This document shows, piece after piece, positions 8,457 to 15,842 of a stretch of 64,000 bases of DNA; the stretch's first letter is position 1; the number at the start of each line of letters is the position of its first letter. The notes beneath the pieces are model-generated. The model worked only from the letters and a program-made list of their open reading frames with translations, was not told where the DNA came from and did no database searches. The stretch comes from Olsenella timonensis (GTDB lineage Bacteria > Actinomycetota > Coriobacteriia > Coriobacteriales > Atopobiaceae): the NCBI RefSeq assembly GCF_900119915.1, contig NZ_LT635455.1, positions 310,001 to 374,000 of the forward strand. Reading direction: 5' to 3'. Made by a program: the position numbers and the translations under genes.

Positions 8457-8916
8457 GCGAGCGGACGAGAAGGACCTCGCAGGCGTCCACAACCTGTTGG
8501 GCCAGGTACTGGAGGTGCACGCCGCGGGTAGGCCGGACATCTTTCGCTCCGGGACCCGCAAGTACACCGACGAGGAGCTTCTCGCCCTGTTCCGGGACGA
8601 CACGCACCCCGTGTTCGTGGCGGTTGACGACGACGGGACCGTGCTCGGCCACGCCTTCTGTGAGGTTCAGGACTATCGGGAGTCAAACAGCTGGCAGCCG
8701 ATCGTGAGCCTCTACATCGACGACATCTGCGTAGACGAGGCCCACCGAGGGCGGCACGTTGCCACTGCCCTCTACCAGCATGTCATTGCCTTCGCGCGCG
8801 AGCTTGGCTGCCACAACGTGACGCTCAACGTCTGGGAGTGCAACCCCGGCGCCCGCGCCTTCTATGACGCGATGGGCATGACCCCGCTCAAGACCTGTCT
8901 GGAGCGGGTGCTGTAG
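8446..8916 (+). CDS. GNAT family N-acetyltransferase
   Basis: A 156-residue GNAT acetyltransferase transferring an acetyl group from acetyl-CoA to an amine. It starts MEIRRADEKDLAGVHN, has a core strand SLYIDDICVDEAHRGRHVATALY containing the acetyl-CoA pyrophosphate-binding loop (R-x-x-H-V-A-T), and ends NPGARAFYDAMGM, typical for the fold. ATG at 8437 is an alternative start; 8446 has better spacing from GGGAG (8431-8435). It overlaps the end of the ATP-grasp gene by 11 nt, and its 3' end overlaps the convergent cysE by 29 nt. Confidence 0.83.
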   Translation: MEIRRADEKDLAGVHNLLGQVLEVHAAGRPDIFRSGTRKYTDEELLALFRDDTHPVFVAVDDDGTVLGHAFCEVQDYRESNSWQPIVSLYIDDICVDEAHRGRHVATALYQHVIAFARELGCHNVTLNVWECNPGARAFYDAMGMTPLKTCLERVL

Positions 8917-9547
8917 ACTGTCCCGTCCGGCTCGCCTCCATGATCCAGCTCTTCCCAAAGTCGTCGGTGACGCGGACCACGTCGCTGACGAGCGGGCAGG
9001 CGTGCGTGCGGACCACGCGGGCCGGGTTGCCGACGACGGTGGTGTCTGGCGGGACGTCGTCGACGACGACCGAGCCGGCCCCGACGTAGGCTCCGTCGCC
9101 GACGGTGATGGCGCCGAGCAGTATCGAGCCGGCGCCCACGAGGACGCCGTTGCCGAGGGTGGGGTGCCGCTTGCCGCCGTGCTTGCCGGTCATGCCGAGC
9201 GTGGCGCCCTGGTACATGAGGCAGTCGTCGCCGATGACCGCGGTGCCGCCGATGACGACGCCGACGCCGTGGTCGACGGTGAAGCGGCGCCCGATGCGGG
9301 CGGCCGGGTGGATGTCGGCGCCGTACCTGAGGCGCGAGCGCATGGCGAGCCACAGGGCGAGGGTGCGGTGGCCCCGCTCGTAGAGCCAGTGCTGGACGCG
9401 ATAGGCCCGCACGATCTTGAAGCCCGCCGAGAAGCGCGTGACGTCAGAGACGGTCTCGGCGGAGGGGTCGCGGGCGAAGGCAGCCCGGGCGTCCTCGCGG
9501 ACGAGCTCGCGAAGGCCGGGGCGCGCGTCCTTCTCGCCCGCCGTCAT
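8888..9547 (-). CDS. cysE: Serine O-acetyltransferase
   Basis: Forms O-acetylserine from serine and acetyl-CoA, the first step of cysteine synthesis. The 219-residue protein has an alpha-helical N-terminal part with [18 protein letters not shown], then left-handed beta-helix hexapeptides containing [25 protein letters not shown] and [18 protein letters not shown]. These include the histidines and aspartate used in catalysis. The ATG at 9547 overlaps the cysK stop (ATGA), so cysK and cysE form a coupled pair that can supply the cysteine synthase complex. Its end overlaps the convergent acetyltransferase. Confidence 0.93.
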   Translation of the reverse strand: MTAGEKDARPGLRELVREDARAAFARDPSAETVSDVTRFSAGFKIVRAYRVQHWLYERGHRTLALWLAMRSRLRYGADIHPAARIGRRFTVDHGVGVVIGGTAVIGDDCLMYQGATLGMTGKHGGKRHPTLGNGVLVGAGSILLGAITVGDGAYVGAGSVVVDDVPPDTTVVGNPARVVRTHACPLVSDVVRVTDDFGKSWIMEASRTGQSTAPAPDRS

Positions 9548-10455
9548 GACCGCACCGAGAGGTAGCGCTCGCCGGTGTCGGGGAGCACCACGACGATCGT
9601 CCTGCCCGCGCACTCCGGGCGTGCGGCGAGCGCGAGGGCGGCGTGGACGGCGGCACCCGAGGAGATGCCCACGAGCAGGCCCAGCTCGCGCTCGAGACGC
9701 CGCCAGGTCGCGAGCGCGTCCGCCGAGCTCACGGGCAGTATCTCGTCCACGAGCGAGCGGTCGAAGTTGCCGGGCACGAAGTTGGCGCCGATTCCCTGGA
9801 TAGCGTGCGGACCGGCCGCGCCGCCGGAGAGGACCTGCGACTCGGCGGGCTCCACCGCGACGGCGCGCACCGTCGGGCGGCGCTCCTTGAGGTAGCGGGC
9901 CGACCCGCAGAGCGTGCCCCCGGTGCCGACGCCGGCGACGAGCACGTCGACGGCGCCCTCGGTGTCGGCCCAGATCTCCGGCCCGGTGGTCTCGTAGTGG
10001 GCGCGCGGGTTGGCGGGGTTGTCAAACTGCCCGGCGATGATGGATCCCGGGGTGGACGCGGCGAGCTCCTCGGCGCGCGTCACGGCCCCCGCCATGCCCT
10101 CGGCGCCCGGCGTGAGCTCGATCGTGGCGCCGTAGGCGGCCGCGAGGGCGCGACGCTCGGCGCTCATGGTGTCGGGCATGGTGAGCACGAGGCGGTAGCC
10201 GCGCGCGGCGGCGACCATGGCGAGGCCGACGCCGGTGTTGCCGCTCGTGGGCTCGATGATGGTGCCGCCCGGTGCGAGCCGTCCGGCGCGCTCCGCGTCG
10301 TCGACCATGGCGCGGGCGACGCGGTCCTTGGCCGACCCTCCGGGGTTTGCCGCCTCGAGCTTGCCGAGCACGCGGGCGGCCCCGCCCGCGAGGGCGGAGA
10401 GGTCGACGAGGGGCGTGGACCCGATCAGGTCCTCGACGTTGTGGGCTATGCGCAT
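9544..10455 (-). CDS. cysK: Cysteine synthase (O-acetylserine sulfhydrylase)
   Basis: A PLP enzyme converting O-acetylserine and sulfide to cysteine. The 303-residue length and motifs are typical: Lys43 in NPGGSAKDR forms the Schiff base, TSGNTG (70-75) binds the substrate, GVGTGGT binds the PLP phosphate, and the end carries [11 protein letters not shown] strong ribosome site AAGGAGG precedes the ATG. It lies upstream of, and overlaps, cysE. The 123 nt upstream contains AT-rich sequence that could hold the promoter (minus-strand TTTATAC), but no operator can be assigned. Confidence 0.95.
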   Translation of the reverse strand: MRIAHNVEDLIGSTPLVDLSALAGGAARVLGKLEAANPGGSAKDRVARAMVDDAERAGRLAPGGTIIEPTSGNTGVGLAMVAAARGYRLVLTMPDTMSAERRALAAAYGATIELTPGAEGMAGAVTRAEELAASTPGSIIAGQFDNPANPRAHYETTGPEIWADTEGAVDVLVAGVGTGGTLCGSARYLKERRPTVRAVAVEPAESQVLSGGAAGPHAIQGIGANFVPGNFDRSLVDEILPVSSADALATWRRLERELGLLVGISSGAAVHAALALAARPECAGRTIVVVLPDTGERYLSVRS

Positions 10456-10578
10456 GGCGCCTCCTTCTTCCGGGGCCTAAGCGTGCCACGTATAAACCCA
10501 CCCCACAAGTAGGAATTACGTATCGGTAACATCCCCGGCACCCGCCCTCTGAGGGCTTGGGTTCGCGGGCGCACGCGT

Positions 10579-11013
10579 CTAGTAGAGCGGCAGCTCGCCG
10601 GTCAGCGGGTCGATGCGCTCGGCCGGAAGGGGCTCGAAGGCAAGGCAGGTGTAGGTCGGCTCGCCATGAAACTCGGTGTGGCCCGCGTCACGCACGAGGG
10701 CGACGGCAAAGCCCAGCTCGCGACCACGGGCGGCGAGGTCGAGAAGCTCCTCCTCGGAGTCGACGTAGACGCAGACCTTGGCGACGCCCGCGTCAAACCA
10801 GTCGGTGAGCGGGGTCGCGTCGTCCTGGTCGTGCTCGACCCAGGCCCATCCGTCGGAGGCGCGCAGGTCGGCGCCGCGCCCCTCGCGCACGAGCGCCATC
10901 AGGACGGCCTCGACGCAGGCGTGGCCCGCCTGCGCGGCGATCTTGCCCTTGCGCATCTTGAGGTCACGCCTCATGACGATCATCTGCTTGGCGAGGTAGC
11001 TCGTGGAGGGCAT
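10579..11013 (-). CDS. pth2: Peptidyl-tRNA hydrolase, Pth2 type
   Basis: A 144-residue protein of the archaeal/eukaryotic-type Pth2 fold, which releases peptides from peptidyl-tRNA stalled off the ribosome. Features are KQMIVMRRDLKMRKGKIAAQ at the start (the conserved R-x-D-L-x-M-x-x-G-K-x-A-x-Q), GHACVEA, and a C-terminal domain ending with LTGELPLY. The ATG at 11013 with GGAG upstream is preferred over GTG at 11028, although that GTG overlaps the efflux gene stop. Some bacterial members have only an inferred function. It forms an apparent unit with the upstream cation efflux gene. Confidence 0.8.
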   Translation of the reverse strand: MPSTSYLAKQMIVMRRDLKMRKGKIAAQAGHACVEAVLMALVREGRGADLRASDGWAWVEHDQDDATPLTDWFDAGVAKVCVYVDSEEELLDLAARGRELGFAVALVRDAGHTEFHGEPTYTCLAFEPLPAERIDPLTGELPLY

Positions 11014-11024
11014 GGCGGCTCCGA

Positions 11025-12203
11025 TCACTGGCGGGAGGAGACGTAGCTGTCGTCGATCGTTATCTTGCAGACGGCGCGCGGGTAGCGCTCGCAGACGAGC
11101 CCGGAGATTCGCTCGCGCAGCTCGGCGGCGGAGAGCGAGAGGCCTGCGGGGCGCATGCAGTCAAAGATCACATTGGTGTGCGTGGGTCCGGGCACGCAGC
11201 GCAGATCGTGGATCGAGAGCCGCTCGTCGATGCCCTTCACCGCGAGGTCGATCCAGTGGCGCATGTCGCGGACCTCGGGGTCGTCGGTGACGATGGGGTC
11301 GTAGTGCAGCGTCATGACCAGGCCCTCGTCAGCCTTGAAGTCCTGCTCGATGTTGTCGAGAAGATCGTGCTGCTCCAAGGGGTCGCCCTCGGCGGCCATC
11401 TCCACGTGGGCGCTCGCGAACTGTCTGCCGGGGCCGTAGTCGTGGACCATGAGGTCATGGGTGCCCAGGACGCCCGGGTACCCCATGATCTTGTTGCGGA
11501 TGTGCTCCACGTAGGCGGGGTCGGGCACGCGGCCAAGAAGCGGGCTCACGGCCTCGCGCACGAGCTCGACGCCGCTCCAGCAGATGAAGGCGCCCACGGC
11601 AAGTCCCGCCCAGCCGTCGAGGTCGAATCCCGTGACCTGGGAGATCACGGCGGAGGCGAGGACGGCCGCGGTGGAGATCACGTCGTTTGTCGAGTCCACT
11701 GCGGTCGCCTCGAGGGTGTCGGAGTCGATCGCTCGGCCCAGGCGGCGGTTGAACGTTGCCATCCACAGCTTCACCAGCATCGAGGCAACGAGCACGACCA
11801 CCACGGCGGGGCCGAACTCGGTGGGCTCGGGGTGGACGATCTTCTCGACGGACGACCCGAGCAGGTTGATGCCGATGGCGCACACCAGCACGGCCACCAC
11901 GAGCCCGGCCAGGTACTCGTAGCGTCCGTGGCCGTAGGGGTGCTCCTCGTCGGCGGGGCGGCTCGCGAGCTTGAAGCCGAGCAGGCTCACGACGTTGCTG
12001 GAGGCGTCGGAGAGGTTGTTGACGGCATCGGCGACGATGGAGACCGAGCCGGAGAGCAGGCCGACGGCACCCTTGCCCAGGCACAGCGCGACGTTGCAGG
12101 CGATGCACGTGACGCTTGCGAGCAGGCCGTAGCGCGTTCGCACGACGGGGTCGGACGTGTCGTCGGCGTTGGGCACGAACGCTCTCACAAGCCAGCCGGT
12201 CAT
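11025..12203 (-). CDS. Cation diffusion facilitator family transporter (Mn-type site)
   Basis: A 392-residue CDF efflux pump exporting divalent metal by proton antiport. Six membrane segments precede a cytoplasmic dimerisation domain. The family signature is seen as VADAVNNLSDASSN in span 2 and AVDSTNDVIS in span 5, followed by PADEEHPYGHGRYEYLA. The metal site reads N-x3-D and D-x3-D, the combination known for bacterial manganese exporters, so Mn(II) is the likely substrate (inference). The start at 12203 has GGGGGAG 7 nt upstream; the longer frame upstream of it is ignored. Confidence 0.88.
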   Translation of the reverse strand: MTGWLVRAFVPNADDTSDPVVRTRYGLLASVTCIACNVALCLGKGAVGLLSGSVSIVADAVNNLSDASSNVVSLLGFKLASRPADEEHPYGHGRYEYLAGLVVAVLVCAIGINLLGSSVEKIVHPEPTEFGPAVVVVLVASMLVKLWMATFNRRLGRAIDSDTLEATAVDSTNDVISTAAVLASAVISQVTGFDLDGWAGLAVGAFICWSGVELVREAVSPLLGRVPDPAYVEHIRNKIMGYPGVLGTHDLMVHDYGPGRQFASAHVEMAAEGDPLEQHDLLDNIEQDFKADEGLVMTLHYDPIVTDDPEVRDMRHWIDLAVKGIDERLSIHDLRCVPGPTHTNVIFDCMRPAGLSLSAAELRERISGLVCERYPRAVCKITIDDSYVSSRQ

Positions 12204-12352
12204 CGGAAACTCCCCCTCACATCGCAGAGCAGGGTGAAGTATACCCGCTCTCGGGCGAGAGGGGCGCGCCTCCGCCTCGCGCAAGCCCGGCGTTTCTTGG
12301 AGACGCCCCGGTGGGGGACCGCCTACAATTCCCGGCACGGAGGGGAGGGTCG

Positions 12353-12859
12353 ATGGGTCTTCTCGGAATCGTGGCATGGGTGGCGTGCGTCGGGGTCCTC
12401 GCCGCGGCGCTCGGCGTCGCGGCGGCGACGGACCTCAGGTGCCGGATCGTGCCGAACGGCTGCGTCGTGGCGGTGGCCGCCTCGGGCCTCGTGCGCGCGC
12501 TCGCGGCCGCTGCCGGCGGGGCGGGTCTGGCGGCTCCCCTTCGAGCGCTGTTGGGGGGCGCCTCCGTTCTCGCCGTCATGCTGGTCGCCTCCGCGGTCTC
12601 GCTGCGGCTCGGTCGGGGGCAGGGAGTGGGCGGGGGAGACGTCAAGCTCCTCGCGGCCGTCGGCGTGTGGGTCGGGCCGCTCGCGGGGCTTCTCGCGGTG
12701 GGACTGTCGTGTCTGGTGGGCGTCGTCGGGTGGGGCGTGGCCGCCGCGCTGCGCCCGCGTGCCCGCCCGCTCCCCGACGCCATCCCGCTGGCCCCCGCCG
12801 TCGCGGTGGTGACGCTGCCCGTCGTGCTCGCGGGGCTTCCCGTCGCGGCGACCCTCTGA
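12353..12859 (+). CDS. Prepilin peptidase, A24 family (short form)
   Basis: A 168-residue, very hydrophobic protein with six probable membrane spans and the two catalytic aspartates of aspartic prepilin peptidases: Asp27 in AATDLRCRIVPN and Asp96 in GGGDVKLL. The N-terminal methylase domain of classical PilD is absent, as in other short A24 proteins. These cleave leader peptides of type IV pilin-like or competence pseudopilins at the inner face of the membrane. No pilin gene is in the window. ATG at 12353 follows AGGGGAGGG, and TACAAT (about 12,324-12,329) could be a -10 box. A terminator lies 69 nt downstream of the stop. Confidence 0.85.
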   Translation: MGLLGIVAWVACVGVLAAALGVAAATDLRCRIVPNGCVVAVAASGLVRALAAAAGGAGLAAPLRALLGGASVLAVMLVASAVSLRLGRGQGVGGGDVKLLAAVGVWVGPLAGLLAVGLSCLVGVVGWGVAAALRPRARPLPDAIPLAPAVAVVTLPVVLAGLPVAATL

Positions 12860-12927
12860 GACTCCGCCGGTACCGTCTGCGACTTTCTGTGATACGCTCT
12901 CGGCCGAGCGGGTTATACCTAGTAGTG

Positions 12928-12966
12928 GCCGCCTGTCGGGCCCCCAACACCGACACGTGGCTTTTT
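12928..12966 (+). terminator. Intrinsic terminator or leader attenuator
   Basis: GCCGCCTGTCGG (12928-12939) pairs with CCGACACGTGGC (12950-12961), 12 pairs with one mismatch and one G-U, followed directly by TTTTT (12962-12966). It probably ends the prepilin peptidase transcript. It could also attenuate transcription into the HAD-metF unit if a promoter lies near 12,885-12,895. Confidence 0.7.
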
Positions 12967-13006
12967 CGGGCGCGGCGGCCCCCGACCGTCGCGCCTGGGC
13001 CTTCCC

Positions 13007-13063
13007 GACGGCTGCGTGCGGGGATCGCCGGGTGCTCGAACCCGCATGCCCGCCGCAGCCGTC
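13007..13063 (+). promoter_or_regulatory. Long stem in the leader of the HAD-metF unit
   Basis: GACGGCTGCG (13007-13016) and CGCAGCCGTC (13054-13063) form a perfect 10-bp stem, extended inside by TGCGGG/CCCGCA (13017-13022 with 13041-13046). It ends 15 nt before the GTG start at 13079. I see no match to known riboswitch cores. It may be a structured leader controlling this methionine/folate unit, or a second terminator without a T tract. Confidence 0.4.
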
Positions 13064-13078
13064 ACAGAGGGAGGCCCC

Positions 13079-13918
13079 GTGATCCGCCTTGTGCTCAGCG
13101 ACCTCGACGCCACGCTCATCTGGCGTGACGACCACGTGATCTCCCGCTTCGCGCTCGATGCCGTCCACGCGCTCCAGGACGCGGGCGTCCACTTCGCCCC
13201 CTGCACCGGGCGCATCTACCGCGACCTGCCCCAGATGTTCGCCGGCGACGAGTCGGCGTGCTCGACTGCCGTCACGAGCAACGGCCAGCTCGTCTACCTG
13301 GACGGGGAGCTCGTCGAGAAGGTCGAGCTCGACCACGGGGCGCTCGTGGAGGCCGCCTCTGCGCTCGCGGGCGTCGAGGACGCCTATCTCGTCGTCGAGT
13401 ACGGGGGCGAGAAGGTTGCCGTGGGCGCGGACCTCTCCTACGTCCTCGCGCACCCCGACAACTTCTGGCGGGTGGAGACCGCGGTGCCCGCCGTGCCCGA
13501 CGACCCCTGCTACAAGGCGAACGTCCGCGTCGTGGGGAGCTTCGACCGCTGCCGGGAGGTCGCGTCGCTTCTTGCCGACCGGCTGCCCGGGCTCGACTTC
13601 GTGTGCCCCATGCCGGGCACGCCCCACATCGACATCACGCCGCACGGCTTTGGCAAGGACCATGGCGGCGACTTCCTGATGGAGCGCCTGGGCCTCACGC
13701 CCGACGAGGTCTGCTGCTTCGGGGACGCCGAGAACGACCTCGCCGTGCTGCGCCACTATTCCCACTCCGTCGCGGTGGCCAACGCGGTGCCCGCCGTCCG
13801 CGCGTGCGCGCGCCACCACATCGGTCCCGCCGACGAGGAGTCCGTGGCGCACGCGCTGCTCGACATCGCCGAGGCCACGGCCGCGGGGCGCATGCCGTCG
13901 TTCATGGGAGGCCGCTGA
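13079..13918 (+). CDS. HAD family hydrolase
   Basis: A 279-residue Cof-like HAD phosphatase. Motif I reads LSDLDATLI, so the usual D-x-D-G-T is D-x-D-A-T, a mild deviation that keeps both aspartates. Motif III/IV is represented by GFGKDHGGDFLM and CFGDAENDLAVL. The GTG start at 13079 is chosen because GAGGGAGG lies 5-12 nt upstream; the open frame extends further upstream without a better site. It precedes metF by 31 nt and is likely co-transcribed with the folate/methionine genes; its substrate is unknown. Confidence 0.82.
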   Translation: MIRLVLSDLDATLIWRDDHVISRFALDAVHALQDAGVHFAPCTGRIYRDLPQMFAGDESACSTAVTSNGQLVYLDGELVEKVELDHGALVEAASALAGVEDAYLVVEYGGEKVAVGADLSYVLAHPDNFWRVETAVPAVPDDPCYKANVRVVGSFDRCREVASLLADRLPGLDFVCPMPGTPHIDITPHGFGKDHGGDFLMERLGLTPDEVCCFGDAENDLAVLRHYSHSVAVANAVPAVRACARHHIGPADEESVAHALLDIAEATAAGRMPSFMGGR

Positions 13919-13949
13919 TGGGACGCGCTTGCCACGAAAGGGGACAGTC

Positions 13950-14819
13950 ATGAGAATCGCAGACAGGCTCGCCGAGCGACAGACCTTCTCGTTCGAGATC
14001 TTCCCCCCGAAGGGGGAGCTGCCCCTAGAGGAGGCGTACGCCATCGCGAGCGAGATGGCGGCGGACCGCCCGGACTGGATCTCGGTCACGTACTCGGCCG
14101 GCGGGTCGGGCAACTCGGCCAACACCGTGCCCATCGCGGCCTCGATAGAGCGCGAGCTGGGCGTCACCGCGCTCGCGCACCTCACCTGCCTCGGCTCGAC
14201 GCGTGCCGACGTCGACGCGTACGTGTCCTCGCTCGCGGACGCCGGCGTGGAGAACGTGCTCGCCCTTCGCGGGGACCGTGCGCCCGGACGCGAGGCGGTC
14301 GACTTCGCCCATGCCTCGGACCTCATCGCCCATCTGCGCACGTCAGGCGCCGACCTGTGCATCGGCGCCGCCTGCTACCCCGAGGGCCACGTTGAGTCCC
14401 CCACGGAGGAGGAGAGCTTCCGCGCGCTCTACCTCAAGCAGGAGGCAGGTGCCGACTACCTGGTCTCCCAGCTCTTCTTTGACAACGAGGACTTCTACCG
14501 GTTCCGTGAGAAGTGCCTGCGCCATCGCGTGCGTCTGCCCATCGTGGCCGGCATCATGCCCTTCACGAGCGTGAGGCAGATCCAGCGCATGGCGTTCACC
14601 TGCGGCGCTTCCATCCCGGCCAAGGTCGTGAAGCGCCTGGTGCTAGCGGGTGACGACCCCGCCGACCAGGCTCGCGCCGGCGTGGAGTACGCCTGCGAGC
14701 AGCTCTGCGACCTCGCCGCCAACGGCGTTGACGGCTGCCACGTCTACAGCATGAACAAGCCCGCCGTGGCCCATGCCGCCCGCGAGGCGCTTCTCGCCTG
14801 CGGCTACCTGGAGGCCTAG
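13950..14819 (+). CDS. metF: 5,10-methylenetetrahydrofolate reductase
   Basis: Reduces methylene-THF to methyl-THF, the methyl donor for methionine synthase. The 289-residue length and motifs fit MetF: FSFEIFPPKG at the start, ISVTYSAGGSG, ALAHLTCLG, ENVLALRGDRAPG, GADYLVSQLFFDNEDFYRF and IVAGIMPFTS. The flavoprotein uses FAD. ATG at 13950 follows AAAGGGGA. It is followed after 3 nt by the methionine synthase reactivation gene, and metH lies beyond, so the three encode the B12-dependent branch of methionine formation. Confidence 0.95.
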   Translation: MRIADRLAERQTFSFEIFPPKGELPLEEAYAIASEMAADRPDWISVTYSAGGSGNSANTVPIAASIERELGVTALAHLTCLGSTRADVDAYVSSLADAGVENVLALRGDRAPGREAVDFAHASDLIAHLRTSGADLCIGAACYPEGHVESPTEEESFRALYLKQEAGADYLVSQLFFDNEDFYRFREKCLRHRVRLPIVAGIMPFTSVRQIQRMAFTCGASIPAKVVKRLVLAGDDPADQARAGVEYACEQLCDLAANGVDGCHVYSMNKPAVAHAAREALLACGYLEA

Positions 14820-14822
14820 CGC

Positions 14823-15536
14823 GTGGAGGCGGTCCAGTCCCTCGACATCCGTGCGATCGACCGCGGCGAGATGCTGCGCTATCTGGGGTACGCCGGCCAG
14901 GAGCTCTCGCCCGAGCTCCTTGCGCGGCTGGACGCCGGCATGGCGCGCTGCCTCGAGGTCGCCCGGCCCCGGGGCTGCGTGCGGGTCTTCGACGTGGCGG
15001 GGCGGGGCGAGGATGGCGGCACTCCCGTGATCCGCCTGGCGGGGTGTTCGCTCGAGCTGCGCGGCCGCTCGATTGCCGACCATCTCGACGGAGCCCTCGC
15101 CGTGGGCGTGCTCGCGGTGACGGCGGGTCTTGGCGTCGACGCCGAGCTTCGCCGCCTCTCGCTCGTCGACCCGATGGGACAGGTCATCCTCGATGCGGCG
15201 GGGTCAGCCCTCGTTGAGCAGGCTGCCGACGCGGCGGAGGCGAGCGTCGTCGCCGCCGCGTCGGAGCGCGGGCTCTTCTGCGGGACGCGCTTCTCGCCGG
15301 GCTACGGGGACCTTCCGCTGGAGACGCAGACGACGCTGCTCGCGGCGCTCGACGCCCAGCGCTCGCTGGGGATCACGCTCTCGCCGGATCTGCTCATGGC
15401 TCCCACCAAGAGCGTGACCGCCGTGATCGGCCTGTTTGGGGATCAGCGCGACGGGGCGCACCAGAGCTGTGGCTCGTGCTCTTGCCGGGACGCCTGTCCC
15501 CTTCGTAGGTCGGGCCGCACCTGCGGGCACCGTTGA
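14823..15536 (+). CDS. Stand-alone methionine synthase reactivation (AdoMet-binding) domain protein
   Basis: A 237-residue protein corresponding to the C-terminal reactivation domain that is fused to MetH in E. coli. It binds S-adenosylmethionine and remethylates oxidised cob(II)alamin. Recognisable parts are CGTRFSPGYGDLPLETQ and LGITLSPDLLMAPTKSVTA. The tail is unusually cysteine-rich (CGSCSCRDACPLRRSG), with C-x2-C-x-C spacing that might bind metal or iron-sulfur. The start is GTG, 3 nt after the metF stop. The stop is followed within 4 nt by the four-copy repeat element, and metH starts after that, so the two halves of methionine synthase are separate but neighbouring. Confidence 0.85.
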   Translation: MEAVQSLDIRAIDRGEMLRYLGYAGQELSPELLARLDAGMARCLEVARPRGCVRVFDVAGRGEDGGTPVIRLAGCSLELRGRSIADHLDGALAVGVLAVTAGLGVDAELRRLSLVDPMGQVILDAAGSALVEQAADAAEASVVAAASERGLFCGTRFSPGYGDLPLETQTTLLAALDAQRSLGITLSPDLLMAPTKSVTAVIGLFGDQRDGAHQSCGSCSCRDACPLRRSGRTCGHR

Positions 15537-15540
15537 GAGC

Positions 15541-15767
15541 GCAAAAACGTTGTTCGTGTGATGCAATCGGCCAGTGAATGACAAAACCGCCGTTCGTGTG
15601 ATGCCTTTTTGGCCCAAATCGAGAAAAAGATATACATCTTGATATTCTCAACTGGGAGAACGCAAGCCGATGGTCTTGCTGAGCCAAAAATGTCGCAAAA
15701 CGACGTAGCACGAGCGACGGTTTTGTTCACGAGTGCGGCACTTGCATCACACAAGCGATGGTTTTGC
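15541..15767. repeat. Four-copy intergenic repeat element, cgtgtgatg type (copy A)
   Basis: This fills the 306-nt gap before metH. Two direct copies of a motif CAAAA-(9-10 nt)-CGTGTGATG start at 15542 and 15582. Two inverted copies occupy about 15704-15725 and 15744-15767. The offsets within pairs are 40 and 41 nt. The 99-nt interior is AT-rich with a weak hairpin near 15,620-15,650. The same motif and a 40-nt period recur at 34,036-34,261, but the interiors are unrelated. Both left pairs are followed by TTTTT. Possible roles are a binding array for a DNA-binding protein, a bidirectional terminator or a non-coding RNA. Confidence 0.8.
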
Positions 15768-15842
15768 GTGGGCCGCGTGCGCAACACGACGGCAATCGGC
15801 GCTTGCTAGGATGGGGCGGACACGTTGCGCGAAGGAGGTCCC

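Noticed and set aside
5829-8603. 924-codon open frame on the minus strand
   Set aside because: Its glycine/leucine repeats are the mirror of the Lys/Ala repeats of the real gene, and it spans three well-supported plus-strand genes.
12860-13078. SAM, T-box or ZTP riboswitch, or a tRNA-like sequence, before metF
   Set aside because: The conserved cores of these classes are absent; GGTGCTCGAACCC looks like a T-arm but no acceptor or anticodon stem fits.
15541-15767. CRISPR-like array
   Set aside because: Direct 23-nt repeats with 17-nt spacers occur only in pairs and are followed by inverted pairs, and no cas gene is near.
15537-15842. Cobalamin riboswitch before metH
   Set aside because: No B12-box-like core sequence was found; the region is filled by the repeat element.
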